Source: Salmonella enterica subsp. enterica serovar Choleraesuis
GTDB lineage: Bacteria; Pseudomonadota; Gammaproteobacteria; Enterobacterales; Enterobacteriaceae
Direction: 5' to 3'
NCBI GenBank assembly: GCA_022846635.1
Contig: AP025685.1
Span: forward strand, 3,782,001 to 3,846,000
DNA: 64,000 nt
Made by a program: the position numbers and the translations under genes
In this document: positions 1 through 9,070 of the stretch, piece by piece
Layout: each line of letters starts with the position of its first letter
Numbering within the stretch: position 1 is the first letter of the stretch
The notes under the pieces: generated by a model
The model's database searches: none
What the model was told of the DNA's origin: nothing
What the model saw: only the letters and a program-made list of their open reading frames with translations

Positions 1-91
1 AACCCGCTGGCCGGTTGTTCCCCATACTCATTGGCGCGGTACCTTGCTACCCAACCTCCAATCCCCAACCCGCAAATGAAATGGATATCTC

Positions 92-673
92 ATGTTATTA
101 ATCGATCGCAAACGCTGGCAGAACCTGAGCGACAAGAAACCTCAATCCTCCCAACGCAGCCTGCTGCTGCTGGCCTTTGTCTTGCTGGCTGGCGGCATTT
201 TGTGTATTGGTCATCCCTTTACTTCTGGCGTGGTTATCAGCGTCATTATCGGTACCCTGCTGGTGATTAGCGGGCTGGGTTTTATGATGGCTATGTTCTC
301 GCACCGGGAGGGCAATCTGTGGCCATTTATTGGCGGCCTGCTGATTGGTATCGCCTGGCTTATTTTGGGTTATATGTTTATCACCGAGCCGCTGGCAGGG
401 CTGGTTTCAATGGCAGTGGTGCTGGCGGCGCTGTTTTTTATGGGCGGCGTAGTGCGTCTGCTGGCCGGCTGGAAAATGCGTGAGCAGAGCGGTGGCTGGC
501 TACAGCTGGTGGTGGGTATGCTCGATCTGGCTTTGGGCTGCATTCTGATCTCCAGCGGCCCGGCGGTGTCGGTTATGCTGTTGATGACGCTGGTTGGCAT
601 CGAGATGCTGTTCAGCTCCGCCAGCCTGTTTGTAGTGGTGTGGCTGATAAGGAACAAGCAGCGTACGGCTTAG
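92..673 (+). CDS. HdeD-family (DUF308) inner-membrane protein
   Basis: A 193-residue, very hydrophobic protein with about six predicted membrane segments arranged as short helix pairs, the pattern of the HdeD/DUF308 family. A short charged N-terminus (residues 1-20) precedes the first helix, and the C-terminus is basic (RNKQRTA). In E. coli HdeD belongs to the acid fitness island; this copy sits beside cybC instead, so a role in acid resistance is only a family-based guess. The start ATG follows a weak GGAT ribosome-binding sequence. It converges with cybC, and a perfect 12-bp hairpin separates the two stop codons. Confidence 0.75.
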   Translation: MLLIDRKRWQNLSDKKPQSSQRSLLLLAFVLLAGGILCIGHPFTSGVVISVIIGTLLVISGLGFMMAMFSHREGNLWPFIGGLLIGIAWLILGYMFITEPLAGLVSMAVVLAALFFMGGVVRLLAGWKMREQSGGWLQLVVGMLDLALGCILISSGPAVSVMLLMTLVGIEMLFSSASLFVVVWLIRNKQRTA

Positions 674-679
674 ATAGAA

Positions 680-705
680 ATGCCAGCCGGGAACCCGGCT
701 GGCAT
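680..705. terminator. 12-bp perfect hairpin between convergent hdeD-like gene and cybC
   Basis: Positions 680-691 are an exact inverted complement of 694-705, with only AA between them. There is no T-run on either side, so it is not a canonical intrinsic terminator. It may mark or protect 3' ends of the two convergent transcripts. Confidence 0.4.
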
Positions 706-725
706 GCAGATAAGGCGAAGCAGAA

Positions 726-1121
726 TTAATCCTGACGATATTTTTTATGGTAAGTGCTGCGGGTCTGCTTAAACTCTTCTGCGGCCGCCTGAGCCTCCTT
801 AACTTTCCCTTCATTCGCCAGCGTCAGCGCGCCGTCAATCTGGGCAATCAGGGTGTCCAGACCGTGGCGATAATCCACCATTTCCGGGCTGTCGGAGGCT
901 TTACCTTCCAGAGAAGGCGGAGTGGACTTTTTAGAGTCTTCAGCCGCCTGTTTCATCGCGGTAAGTGCCGTTTTCATCTCACCCACATCATTGGTCTTAA
1001 GGACAATTTTAAAATTGTCGCCCAGGGTATCCATATCCTTTTCCAGCGCACTAGCCAGCGCATTGGTGCTGGTCAGAAATACGGCGGACAGGGTCATCAT
1101 CGCTAACAGAGTTTTACGCAT
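726..1121 (-). CDS. cybC: Cytochrome b562 (periplasmic heme protein)
   Basis: A 131-residue precursor. Residues 1-22 are a signal peptide (MRKTLLAMM... ending ALASA), followed by a four-helix bundle closely matching E. coli cytochrome b562. The two axial heme ligands are present: the Met near the start of the mature chain (KDMDTL) and the His near the end (TYHKKYR). It is a small soluble electron carrier whose physiological partner is unknown. I chose the internal ATG at 1121 because it begins the signal peptide and has AAGGTGA just upstream; an upstream start would add six charged residues. It lies directly downstream of pmbA on the same strand, as in E. coli. Confidence 0.93.
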   Translation of the reverse strand: MRKTLLAMMTLSAVFLTSTNALASALEKDMDTLGDNFKIVLKTNDVGEMKTALTAMKQAAEDSKKSTPPSLEGKASDSPEMVDYRHGLDTLIAQIDGALTLANEGKVKEAQAAAEEFKQTRSTYHKKYRQD

Positions 1122-1207
1122 CGGCTCACCTTCTTTCACCCGCTTCGGCCTGGCCTTGTGCGGGCGTTATCGTTGTTGTCGAACAGGGCATAACGCGCCC
1201 ACGAAAA

Positions 1208-2560
1208 CTACTGACCGGCGATTTTCATCTCCGGCAGCAGAACAGAACCACACTGGATATTGCTACGCAGCTCAATATCGTCACCAATAGTGACCATATT
1301 GCGCCACATATCTTTCAGATTACCGGCGATAGTGATTTCACTCACCGGATACTGAATTTCGCCATTTTCGACCCAGAAGCCTGCCGCACCGCGTGAGTAG
1401 TCCCCGGTGATGGCGCTAACGCCCTGGCCCATCAGTTCAGTCACTACCAGGCCGGTGCCCATTTCTTTAAGCAGCGCGGCAAAATCTTTGCCCTGCCCGG
1501 CAATACGCCAGTTATGGATACCGCCCGCATGCCCGGTGCTCTTAAGCCCCAGCTTGCGCGCCGAATAGTTTGTCAGCAGCCACTGCTGCAATACGCCGTC
1601 TTTAATAATTTCCCGGTTATGGGTTGCCACGCCTTCGCTATCGAATGGCGAAGAAGCCAGCCCTTTCAGCAGATGTGGCCGTTCTTCAATAGTCAGCCAT
1701 TCCGGCAGGATCTGGGTTCCCAGCGCATCCAGCAGGAAAGTGGATTTGCGGTATACCGCGCCACCGCTGATAGCGCCAACCAGATGGCCGAACAGCCCGG
1801 TCGCCACTTCATTGGCAAAGATAACCGGCGCTTTCATGGTAGAAAGCTTGCGCGGAGCCAGGCGAGACAAAGTACGACGCGCGGTTTCGGCCCCCACCCA
1901 TTCCGGGCTTTGCAGATCTTCCAGCGCCCGGCCAATGGTGTAAGCGTAATCACGCTCCATGCTGCCATTATCTTCACCGATAACGCAGCTAGACAGAGAG
2001 TGGCGCGATGAGCAGTAGCTTTGCAGCATGCCGTAGCTATTGCCAAATACCCGAATGCCGTAGTGGCTGTTAAAGCTACCGCCTTCAGTATTAGTGATAC
2101 GTTTATCGGCGCTAAGGGCCGCCTGCTCGGCGCGTGCCGCCAGCTCAATGCCCTGATCCGGGGTAACTTCCGCCGGATGGAACAGGTCGAGATCCGGGGC
2201 CTGGAATGCCAGCAGTTCTTTATCGGCCACGCCCGCGCATGGGTCTGGCGAGGTGTAGCGGGCAATATCCAGCGCCGCCTGCACGGTGCGGGCAATCGCA
2301 TCCGGGCTCAGATCAGTCGAGGAGGCGCTGCCTTTGCGATTTTGATGATATACGGTGATGCCGAGCGCACCATCGCTATTGAATTCAACGTTTTCCACCT
2401 CACCATAGCGGGTGCTAACGCCGATACCGGTCGTTTTACTCACCGCTACTTCCGCGCCGTCCGCTTTTGTGGCGGCTAATTCCAGCGCCTGGGCCACGGC
2501 CTGTTCAAGCGCTGTGCGCTGTTGAGCAACTTGTGTGATTACTTTCATCGCGAATGCCAT
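1208..2560 (-). CDS. pmbA: Metalloprotease PmbA (TldE), partner of TldD
   Basis: A 450-residue protein equal in length to E. coli PmbA/TldE and matching it along the whole chain (for example [17 protein letters not shown] near the N-terminus and [15 protein letters not shown] at the end). In the known system TldE forms a heterodimer with TldD that unfolds and degrades peptides, matures microcin B17 and degrades the CcdA antitoxin; TldD supplies the catalytic metal site, TldE is non-catalytic. It is cytoplasmic. The gene is divergent from darP with under 100 bp between them, the usual enterobacterial arrangement. No oddity is seen. Confidence 0.95.
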   Translation of the reverse strand: MAFAMKVITQVAQQRTALEQAVAQALELAATKADGAEVAVSKTTGIGVSTRYGEVENVEFNSDGALGITVYHQNRKGSASSTDLSPDAIARTVQAALDIARYTSPDPCAGVADKELLAFQAPDLDLFHPAEVTPDQGIELAARAEQAALSADKRITNTEGGSFNSHYGIRVFGNSYGMLQSYCSSRHSLSSCVIGEDNGSMERDYAYTIGRALEDLQSPEWVGAETARRTLSRLAPRKLSTMKAPVIFANEVATGLFGHLVGAISGGAVYRKSTFLLDALGTQILPEWLTIEERPHLLKGLASSPFDSEGVATHNREIIKDGVLQQWLLTNYSARKLGLKSTGHAGGIHNWRIAGQGKDFAALLKEMGTGLVVTELMGQGVSAITGDYSRGAAGFWVENGEIQYPVSEITIAGNLKDMWRNMVTIGDDIELRSNIQCGSVLLPEMKIAGQ

Positions 2561-2655
2561 AATGTAGGGGGATCTTGCAAGAAGTCTAACAGAGAACCAT
2601 TTCGCAGTCCGCGCCTTAACTGGTAGTATGTGCCTCTTTTTTTAAGGAGCCTGAA

Positions 2656-3204
2656 ATGACCAAGCAGCCCGAAGACTGGCTCGACGATGTCCCGGATAAC
2701 CAGGAAGACGACGACGATGAGATTATCTGGGTCAGTAAAAGCGAAATTAAGCGCGATGCCGAGGAGCTAAAACGCCTGGGTGCCGAGCTGGTCGATCTGG
2801 GCAAAAATGCCCTCGACAAAATCCCACTGGATGAAGAACTGCGTGACGCCATCGAACTGGCGCAGCGTATCAAAATGGAAGGCCGCCGCCGCCAGATGCA
2901 GCTGATTGGTAAAATCCTGCGTAGCCGGGATGTCGAGCCAATCCGCCAGGCGCTGGATAAGCTTAAAAACCGCCACAACCAGCAGGTCAGCCTGTTCCAT
3001 AAACTGGAGCAACTGCGTGACCGTCTGATTGTTGAAGGCGACGACGCGGTACCTGACGTTCTCAAACTCTGGCCGCAGGCCGATCGCCAGCAGCTGCGTT
3101 CGCTAATTCGCAACGCCCGCAAAGAGAAAGAAGCTAACAAGCCGCCAAAATCAGCGCGCCAGATCTTCCAGTATCTGCGTGAGCTGGCCGAAGCCGACGA
3201 CTAA
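2656..3204 (+). CDS. darP: Ribosome biogenesis factor DarP (YjgA)
   Basis: A 182-residue, highly charged, helical protein that matches E. coli YjgA/DarP nearly end to end, including the acidic N-terminus ([17 protein letters not shown]) and the C-terminal [17 protein letters not shown] motif. The E. coli protein binds late 50S precursors and contacts helices near the peptidyl-transferase centre, so it is an assembly factor. The start ATG has a strong AAGGAG site six bases upstream. In E. coli mpl is the neighbour; here four extra genes lie between darP and mpl. A 9-bp hairpin follows the stop codon. Confidence 0.95.
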   Translation: MTKQPEDWLDDVPDNQEDDDDEIIWVSKSEIKRDAEELKRLGAELVDLGKNALDKIPLDEELRDAIELAQRIKMEGRRRQMQLIGKILRSRDVEPIRQALDKLKNRHNQQVSLFHKLEQLRDRLIVEGDDAVPDVLKLWPQADRQQLRSLIRNARKEKEANKPPKSARQIFQYLRELAEADD

Positions 3205-3214
3205 TCCTCGTCCC

Positions 3215-3239
3215 GGCAGCCGCTCAATCTGCGGCTGCC
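3215..3239. terminator. 9-bp GC-rich hairpin between darP and the MocR gene
   Basis: GGCAGCCGC (3215-3223) pairs with GCGGCTGCC (3231-3239) around a 7-nt loop. It overlaps the last codons of the convergent MocR gene. It lacks a T-tract, so termination efficiency is uncertain. Confidence 0.4.
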
Positions 3240-4651
3240 CGATAGCTTTTTATCCCCTGCTCGAGCGCCGCAAAAACCTGCGGATTATGTAAGTGCGCGA
3301 TGTTAAAACGCATAAACTGCTGAGTGGATCGGGAAACGCTGAATACACCACCCGGCGCCAGCATCAGCCGGTGTTCACGCGCAATCTGCGCCAGCCGAAC
3401 GGCATCTATACCTTCCGGCATTCGACACCACAGATTAAATCCGCCGCCTGGCACCAGCCACGGCTCAAATCCCAGCGCCTGTAGCCGGATGACAACCTGT
3501 GGCCGCAACCGGTCAAGGCGACGGCGAATATCGTCCAGATATTTTCGGTAGCTGCCCCCGGTTAATAACCCTGCAATCGCTTCGCTGATTAGCAAGCCCG
3601 GCCCCCCAAACTGAGTGGCGATTTGTAAATCAAGCAACCTGTCTGCCCAGTGCGACGGGGCGGCGATATAGCCACAGCGCAGCGAGGCGGAAAGCGTCTT
3701 CGAAAAACTGCCGATTCGAATTACATTCTCAAGGCCATCCAGCTGTGCCAGGCTGGCCCCCGGCTCCGGGCAGAAGTCGGCAAATATGTCATCCTCCACC
3801 ACAATCATTTGCCGGACATTGGCAACGCTCAGTACCTTAAATGCCGTCTGATGGCTCAGCATCGCACCGGTCGGATTATGCAGCCCTGAATTGGTGATAT
3901 ACATCCGGGGTGAGAGCTGGTTCACCAGCTGTTCAAAGCGCTCGCTATCCGGGCCGTCTGGGGTATAGGGCACGCCAACCACCGTGACCCGATGAACCGA
4001 AAGCAGCGCCCGAAAATTGAAATAGCAAGGGTCATCAACCAGTACCGTATCGCCCGGACATAGCAGCAACCGACAAACCAGATCCAACGCCTGGGTGCCG
4101 GAGCTGGTAAGCATTATTTGTCGGATATCGGTTTGAATCCCCTCCTGCCCCAGCCGCCCCTGCAAATATTCACGCAACGCCTGCGAGCCGCGAGAGCCGC
4201 TATAACTGCATAACAGCGATTCATTTTGACGGGTCACCGCGCGCAGACTTTTCGCCAGCGCCGCCTGCGGTAGCCAGTCAAACGGTAGCCAGCCGCTGCC
4301 CGCACTCAACAATTGTGATGACTCATCCATTGCCGCTAAAGAGGATTCCAGTGCCTGATGAGAAACCCAAAGCGGATCGTCCGGCAGTCCCTCAGCGCGA
4401 GTTTCTGAAATTAACCGTGCCGCCGGCCGACTGCGCGCCACATAAAACCCCGAACCTCGCCTCGAGATTAATAGCCCTTCGGCCACCAGCCTGTCGTAGG
4501 CCTCCACCGCGGTAGATGGAGCCACTGCGTGTTGTTTCGCGCTAAGGCGAATCGACGGCAGGCGTGCTCCTTCAGGTAACCGGCCATTTAAAATTTGCTG
4601 ACGAATAGCATCGGCCAGCGCCGCCGTTCGGGACGTTTTAACTGATGGCAT
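3224..4651 (-). CDS. MocR-type transcription regulator (GntR HTH fused to PLP aminotransferase-like domain)
   Basis: 475 residues in two domains. Residues about 1-75 are a GntR-type winged helix (LPSIRLSAKQHAVAPST... RRGSGFYVA). Residues about 110-470 are a fold-type-I aminotransferase domain with the PLP lysine in SFSKTL (Lys318) and upstream PLP-contact motifs (SSGTQALDLV, HNPTG, EDD). MocR proteins use the aminotransferase domain as a PLP or amino-acid sensor rather than as an enzyme. It is divergent from an EamA exporter with 127 bp between the genes, a common MocR arrangement in which the regulator controls the exporter. The pair is absent from the E. coli locus. The effector cannot be told from sequence. 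Confidence 0.9.
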   Translation of the reverse strand: MPSVKTSRTAALADAIRQQILNGRLPEGARLPSIRLSAKQHAVAPSTAVEAYDRLVAEGLLISRRGSGFYVARSRPAARLISETRAEGLPDDPLWVSHQALESSLAAMDESSQLLSAGSGWLPFDWLPQAALAKSLRAVTRQNESLLCSYSGSRGSQALREYLQGRLGQEGIQTDIRQIMLTSSGTQALDLVCRLLLCPGDTVLVDDPCYFNFRALLSVHRVTVVGVPYTPDGPDSERFEQLVNQLSPRMYITNSGLHNPTGAMLSHQTAFKVLSVANVRQMIVVEDDIFADFCPEPGASLAQLDGLENVIRIGSFSKTLSASLRCGYIAAPSHWADRLLDLQIATQFGGPGLLISEAIAGLLTGGSYRKYLDDIRRRLDRLRPQVVIRLQALGFEPWLVPGGGFNLWCRMPEGIDAVRLAQIAREHRLMLAPGGVFSVSRSTQQFMRFNIAHLHNPQVFAALEQGIKSYRAAAD

Positions 4652-4659
4652 GGCAAACC

Positions 4660-4713
4660 AACTGTATGGGTAATTGTATTAGTACAGCTTGTCATAATAG
4701 CCGCTAACTGTAT
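4660..4713. promoter_or_regulatory. Candidate MocR operator region
   Basis: The MocR/exporter intergenic region holds a direct repeat AACTGTAT (4660-4667 and 4706-4713). An inverted pair CTGTA (4662-4666) and TACAG (683-687 of the same kilobase, 4683-4687) lies inside it, with TTGTATTAGTACAG also near-palindromic. Repeated half-sites between divergent genes are typical of MocR operators; the assignment is inference. Confidence 0.42.
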
Positions 4714-4778
4714 CTGTTGGAGTCTGCCGGCCGCGATTAATTTGTGAACCATAATCAAAATATTGGGGAGCAATATCG

Positions 4779-5654
4779 ATGAAAACAGCGTCAAAAGGAT
4801 GGGGCAGCGGCCTGGCGGGTGTGATTATTTTTAGCGGGTCTCTGCCGGCTACTCGCCTGGCAATAGCCGACTTTTCACCGATTTTTCTAACGGCAGCGCG
4901 CGGCGCCTTAGCGGCGGTGCTAGCGCTTATATTACTAGCTATCTGGCGTCAGCCTTTGCCACGCCGCCGGGATATTTTACCGCTGGTGGCAGTAGCATTT
5001 GGCGTGGTGATAGGCTTTCCTCTGCTCAGCGCCCTCGCGCTGGAAAGCATTAGCGCCGGACGCTCACTCATATTTATCGGCCTGTTACCGCTCGCAACCG
5101 CAGCATTTGGCGTATTGCGCGCCAAAGAGCGATTGCCATGGGCCTTCTGGCTGTTCGCACTGGCGGGTGCCGCCTGCGTTGCGGGCTTCGCACTGATCCA
5201 TAGTTCCGCCGGAGATCTGCAAGGCGATGCTGCTATGGTTGCCGCCGTTATATTGTGCGGAGCAGGTTATGCCGAAGGTGCCATTCTCACCCGGCGGCTT
5301 GGGGGCTGGCAGGTTATCTCATGGGCGCTGTTGCTAGCCTTCCCAGCGCTGGCGGCTATCGCACTTTTTACCGTACCCGGCTCTTTTAACACCGTCACGC
5401 CCGGCGGCTGGTTAAGCCTTGGTTATGTTTCCGTCTTTAGCATGCTGCTGGGGTTTGTTTTCTGGTATCGGGGCCTGGCACTCGGCGGCATCGCCAGTAT
5501 TGGCCAGCTTCAGTTACTTCAGCCTTTTTTCGGCCTGCTACTCGCCGCAGGAATACTACATGAACCAGTAGGCAGCTCGTTGTTAATCACCGCTTTTCTG
5601 GTGGCAGGCTGTGTAGTGGCGGCAAGGCGCTCCGCACAGCCGCTGCGAAAATAA
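4779..5654 (+). CDS. EamA-family (DMT) exporter
   Basis: A 291-residue protein with ten predicted membrane helices in two EamA repeats (about residues 8-140 and 150-285), the drug/metabolite transporter layout. Such proteins export amino acids or small metabolites across the inner membrane; the substrate is not readable here. The start has GGGGAG eight bases upstream. It is divergent from the MocR gene, which probably controls it. An 8-bp hairpin (5667-5688) follows the stop but lacks a T-run on this strand. The gene lies in a block missing from E. coli between darP and mpl. Confidence 0.87.
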   Translation: MKTASKGWGSGLAGVIIFSGSLPATRLAIADFSPIFLTAARGALAAVLALILLAIWRQPLPRRRDILPLVAVAFGVVIGFPLLSALALESISAGRSLIFIGLLPLATAAFGVLRAKERLPWAFWLFALAGAACVAGFALIHSSAGDLQGDAAMVAAVILCGAGYAEGAILTRRLGGWQVISWALLLAFPALAAIALFTVPGSFNTVTPGGWLSLGYVSVFSMLLGFVFWYRGLALGGIASIGQLQLLQPFFGLLLAAGILHEPVGSSLLITAFLVAGCVVAARRSAQPLRK

Positions 5655-5748
5655 CTACCTAAAAAGAGAGGGAGCCAATACTCCCTCTGAACTCGTTAGA
5701 AAAACATCGCTATATATTGTAATACATAACGTGTATGTTACCCTTCCG

Positions 5749-5763
5749 TCATAATCATTAGAA
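5749..5763 (+). promoter_or_regulatory. Fur-box-like operator
   Basis: TCATAATCATTAGAA fits the 7-1-7 Fur consensus TGATAATnATTATCA at 11 of the 14 fixed positions and contains the core ATAATCATTA. It lies about 70 bp upstream of a siderophore receptor start, where a Fur site is expected. It implies repression when iron is plentiful. Confidence 0.7.
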
Positions 5764-5831
5764 ATTCTTCTGTTACTCAAAGCGGCGTGGCCGTTGCTGC
5801 GTCAGTTTTTTCGTTAACTGCACCGTTTATC

Positions 5832-7964
5832 ATGACTAATTCCTGGTTTAAACCCCGTCCGGTCGCCGGGTGGGTTGCACTGGCTTTGTTAGGCTGCTCC
5901 CCCGTTATTCACGCAGAAGACACCATGGTCGTAAGCGCTACGCCAGATGCACCGCAGGTCGCCTCAGAAGACACTCCTGCCGCCGAAAAACAGACCACAT
6001 TAGGTAATTTGGGAACCCGCTCAATTACCGATGTGCCATGGTCGGTGACAAGCATGAGCGCGCCGCTTATCCGCAATCAGCAGCTGAAAAGCCTGAAAGA
6101 CGTCTTGCGCTATATGCCTTCGGTACAAGGCGATGGCGTACGCCCGCAGAGCCGGGGAATGCAGGGCAGCGTGGTACAAAATAGTCTTATCGACGGCCTG
6201 AATGTGGTTTCAACCACCGAGTACCCGGCTGAACAGTTCCAGCAGGTAGACGTGGTAAACGGACTGGCCGGTGGGCTTTATGGCCCGGCAAACCCCGCCG
6301 GGCTGTTTAACCTGGTATCGAAACGCCCTACGGATACTCCCCTGCATCGGGTCACCGTTGGCGCGGGCACCGCCTCCGGCCCTATGGGTTCGCTAGACTT
6401 GAGTGGCCCTATCGATAGCGGCGACCGGGTTAAATATCGCCTTAATCTGCTGGATGAAGATGGTCATGGCTACACCCACGGGAGCCACGTGCGCCGCCAG
6501 TATGCCGGGCTGGGGCTGGACTTTCAGCTGACTGATAAGACCGTGCTGGAGACCAACTTTAGCTGGTATCACTATTACGATCGCGGGCTGCCGGGGAATA
6601 TCGCCCTGGCAAAAGGGATGAAGTTCCCCCACCCGCTCAACCCACGTAATGATAATTACGGCGAAAAATATGCCGGTAATGACGACCATACCAGTACCGC
6701 GGTTGCCCATCTGAAGCATGACTTTGACGGTAACTGGCTGTTAGATCTTGGCGTCTTGCGCCAGATTGCCGATCGCGAGTCGACCACCGTGACTAACACG
6801 CTGATTAATAACCGCGGCGATTACAATGCGGTGACAGCCAACTCAGCGGCCAGCCGTTTCACGATTACCAGTTATATGGCCAACCTGACCGGCGGTGTGG
6901 ATACCGGCACGATTCACCACGATCTTACCTTTGGTTTTCGGGGTTTCTCGTGGAAAAACTTTAACCCGGTCGCTGGGGCGTCTATGCCAATGGGCCAGGG
7001 GAATTTGTGGCATTCCCAGCATCTGCCGCGGCCAGATTATCCGGACTTTTATCACCGTTATCATTCGGCCACCACTACTCAGACTTCGTTTTTGGTAAGC
7101 GATACGCTGACCTTCTCACCGCAGTGGAGCCTGCTGCTCTCCGGCAGCCAGAACCAGCTTCACGTCAGCAACTACAACAAGGCCAGTGCGCGCACCAGCA
7201 CCTCGAATGACCATGGCTTAAGCGGCTCCGCCAGCCTGATGTTCAAACCGGTGGAAAGCCTGACGCTGTACACCACCTGGGCCGATAGCCTGCAACAGGG
7301 CGATACCGCTCCGGCTGGCGCTAAAAATGCCGGTGAGGTGATTAACCCCTATCGCAGCCGTCAGATTGAAGTCGGCAGTAAGTGGGCGGTCACCAATGAT
7401 TTAGTCTTATCCGCCGCGCTGTTCGAAGCAAAACGCCCGTTTGCCTGGGTTCAAGAGAACGGCGAGTTCAGCCAGGATGGTAAGCAGCGCAACCGCGGGC
7501 TGGAACTGATGGCCGATGGCTATGCCACCAGCAACCTGCGCCTATTTGGCGGCGTCACCTTCCTCGACGCCAGGCTGCACGGCACCGCTTCGCCAGAAAC
7601 CAGCGACAAACGGGTGGTTGGTTTGCCTCGGGTGACGGCCAATATGCTGGCGGTCTACACCCTGCCGCAACTGCCAGACGTAGATGTCGATGCCAACGTT
7701 CGCTACGTCGGGCGACGCGCCACGGATAATACTAATCAAGGCTGGGTTGGGAGCTATACAACCCTGGATCTCGGCAGTAACTATCGCACCAAACTATTTG
7801 GCAATAACACCACCTTCCGGCTGGATATTACCAACGTGACCAACCGCCATTACTGGAACAACATCGTACCAGGCGCGCTGACAGGTTACACCGGAGCCGG
7901 GTATGCCAGCGCTCAGTTAGGGGCACCGCGTGAAGCCCAGCTATCAATGACGATGGATTTCTAA
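5832..7964 (+). CDS. TonB-dependent siderophore receptor (FhuE/FoxA-like)
   Basis: An outer-membrane receptor of 710 residues from the chosen ATG. Residues 1-28 form a signal peptide ending VIHA, followed at once by a TonB box (DTMVVSA). A plug domain follows (LKDVLRYMPSVQGDGVRPQSRG; LYGPANPAGLFNLVSKRP), then the 22-strand barrel ending with a C-terminal Phe as outer-membrane proteins do. The plug and length resemble ferric hydroxamate receptors (FhuE, FoxA), but the ligand is not proven. A GTG at 5787 would add 15 residues before the signal peptide; I prefer the ATG. A Fur-like box lies upstream. The binding-protein gene starts 9 bp downstream, so the two form an operon. The pair is absent from the E. 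coli locus. Confidence 0.9.
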   Translation: MTNSWFKPRPVAGWVALALLGCSPVIHAEDTMVVSATPDAPQVASEDTPAAEKQTTLGNLGTRSITDVPWSVTSMSAPLIRNQQLKSLKDVLRYMPSVQGDGVRPQSRGMQGSVVQNSLIDGLNVVSTTEYPAEQFQQVDVVNGLAGGLYGPANPAGLFNLVSKRPTDTPLHRVTVGAGTASGPMGSLDLSGPIDSGDRVKYRLNLLDEDGHGYTHGSHVRRQYAGLGLDFQLTDKTVLETNFSWYHYYDRGLPGNIALAKGMKFPHPLNPRNDNYGEKYAGNDDHTSTAVAHLKHDFDGNWLLDLGVLRQIADRESTTVTNTLINNRGDYNAVTANSAASRFTITSYMANLTGGVDTGTIHHDLTFGFRGFSWKNFNPVAGASMPMGQGNLWHSQHLPRPDYPDFYHRYHSATTTQTSFLVSDTLTFSPQWSLLLSGSQNQLHVSNYNKASARTSTSNDHGLSGSASLMFKPVESLTLYTTWADSLQQGDTAPAGAKNAGEVINPYRSRQIEVGSKWAVTNDLVLSAALFEAKRPFAWVQENGEFSQDGKQRNRGLELMADGYATSNLRLFGGVTFLDARLHGTASPETSDKRVVGLPRVTANMLAVYTLPQLPDVDVDANVRYVGRRATDNTNQGWVGSYTTLDLGSNYRTKLFGNNTTFRLDITNVTNRHYWNNIVPGALTGYTGAGYASAQLGAPREAQLSMTMDF

Positions 7965-7973
7965 GGAGTCACC

Positions 7974-8984
7974 ATGAACTATCGCGCGCTGGCAGGAATA
8001 TTCCTGTTGCTGTGCGGGCCGGCCCAGGCCGCCCGCCAGATTATGGATGATGCCGGAAACCAAATTCAGTTACCGGATAAAGTGACGCATATTGCCGATG
8101 GCTGGTTCGCACACCCGACGCTGTTGATGGCTCTGGGTGCCGGGAACCAAATAACCGCCACTGCCGATCGTCCGGCGGATCATCCGTGGATGTTTCGGGT
8201 TCAGCCTTCGCTGAATAAAGCGTTGCTGGCGCACGGCACCACTTTCAATAGCGAAGAGCTGCTGGCGCGCGGTACTGATGTGATGTTTGTCGCGAAGGGG
8301 AATCCGGATGCGGCGAGCTACCGCCAGGCGACTATTCCCACGGTGGAAATCAGCTTTAACGACTTCCCCTCCATGCAGAAGGCGCTCAATCTTACCGCCC
8401 AGGTATTGGGAACGCCCGAGGCAAAGGCGCGCGCCGCGGCTTACAACCATTATCTGGACCAGCAGGTGACCACGCTCAGCGCGCGGACAGCGCATCTGAG
8501 CATTCAGCAGCGCCCTAGCGTGCTGCATATCCAGTCGCTTAATCCGCTTAAGGTCGATGGCAGCGGTACGCTTATCGACAGCTGGATTAAGCTGGCCGGG
8601 GGCCGCAATGCCGCAGGCAGTGTGAAAGGGAATATGAAAGAGGTTTCACCGGAGCTGATACTCTCCTGGCAGCCGGACATTATTATTCTCGGCTCAGGTT
8701 GCGGTACGCTTGCGAGCTCTCGCTACGGTGAGCTGTTCGCCAGCCTGCCCGCCGTGAAAAATGGCAAAGTATGGGCCAATCCGGCAGGCGTATTCCCATG
8801 GGATCGCTACGGCGTCGAAAGCGCCCTGCAAATTCAGTGGGCCGCTACCCGGCTGCATCCGGAGCTGTTTAAAGATATCGATATCAGCGCCCGCACCCGG
8901 GATTTCTATCGGCAGTTTTTTAATTATCCGCTTAACGCCGATGAAGCTCAGCGCATTCTCGCCGGGCTGCCGCCCCGTACCTAA
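7974..8984 (+). CDS. Periplasmic substrate-binding protein, iron-siderophore/cobalamin ABC family
   Basis: 336 residues with a signal peptide (residues 1-19, ending AQA) and a Peripla_BP_2 (BtuF/FhuD-like) fold: an N-terminal lobe (DDAGNQIQLPDKVTHIADGW), a linking helix, and a C-terminal lobe with LILSWQPDIIILGSG. It should carry a ferric siderophore from the outer-membrane receptor to an inner-membrane permease. AAGGAG overlaps the receptor stop codon, so translation is probably coupled. No permease or ATPase gene lies nearby, so a transporter encoded elsewhere must be used. A bidirectional terminator follows. Confidence 0.87.
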   Translation: MNYRALAGIFLLLCGPAQAARQIMDDAGNQIQLPDKVTHIADGWFAHPTLLMALGAGNQITATADRPADHPWMFRVQPSLNKALLAHGTTFNSEELLARGTDVMFVAKGNPDAASYRQATIPTVEISFNDFPSMQKALNLTAQVLGTPEAKARAAAYNHYLDQQVTTLSARTAHLSIQQRPSVLHIQSLNPLKVDGSGTLIDSWIKLAGGRNAAGSVKGNMKEVSPELILSWQPDIIILGSGCGTLASSRYGELFASLPAVKNGKVWANPAGVFPWDRYGVESALQIQWAATRLHPELFKDIDISARTRDFYRQFFNYPLNADEAQRILAGLPPRT

Positions 8985-9012
8985 CGACTGAATCAGGCCT
9001 AATTCAGCATAA

Positions 9013-9047
9013 AAAAAGCCGGAAATGGTGCACATTTCCGGCTTTTT
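9013..9047. terminator. Bidirectional intrinsic terminator
   Basis: A 10-bp stem (9018-9027 with 9033-9042) and 5-nt loop, flanked by seven A on the left and five T on the right, lies between the convergent binding-protein gene and mpl. It can end both transcripts. Confidence 0.9.
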
Positions 9048-9070
9048 CAATAACGGTCTATCTGCTGCGA

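Noticed and set aside
2616-3140. 174-residue frame antisense to darP, rich in Ser and Arg
   Set aside because: Shadow of the strongly charged darP coding sequence; no independent start signal.
5787-5831. GTG start of the siderophore receptor
   Set aside because: It would put 15 residues before a complete signal peptide; neither start has a clear Shine-Dalgarno, but the ATG at 5832 gives a normal precursor.
3200-9000. Genomic island with integrase or tRNA attachment site
   Set aside because: No integrase, transposase, direct repeats or tRNA border was seen; the genes look like simple gene insertions.
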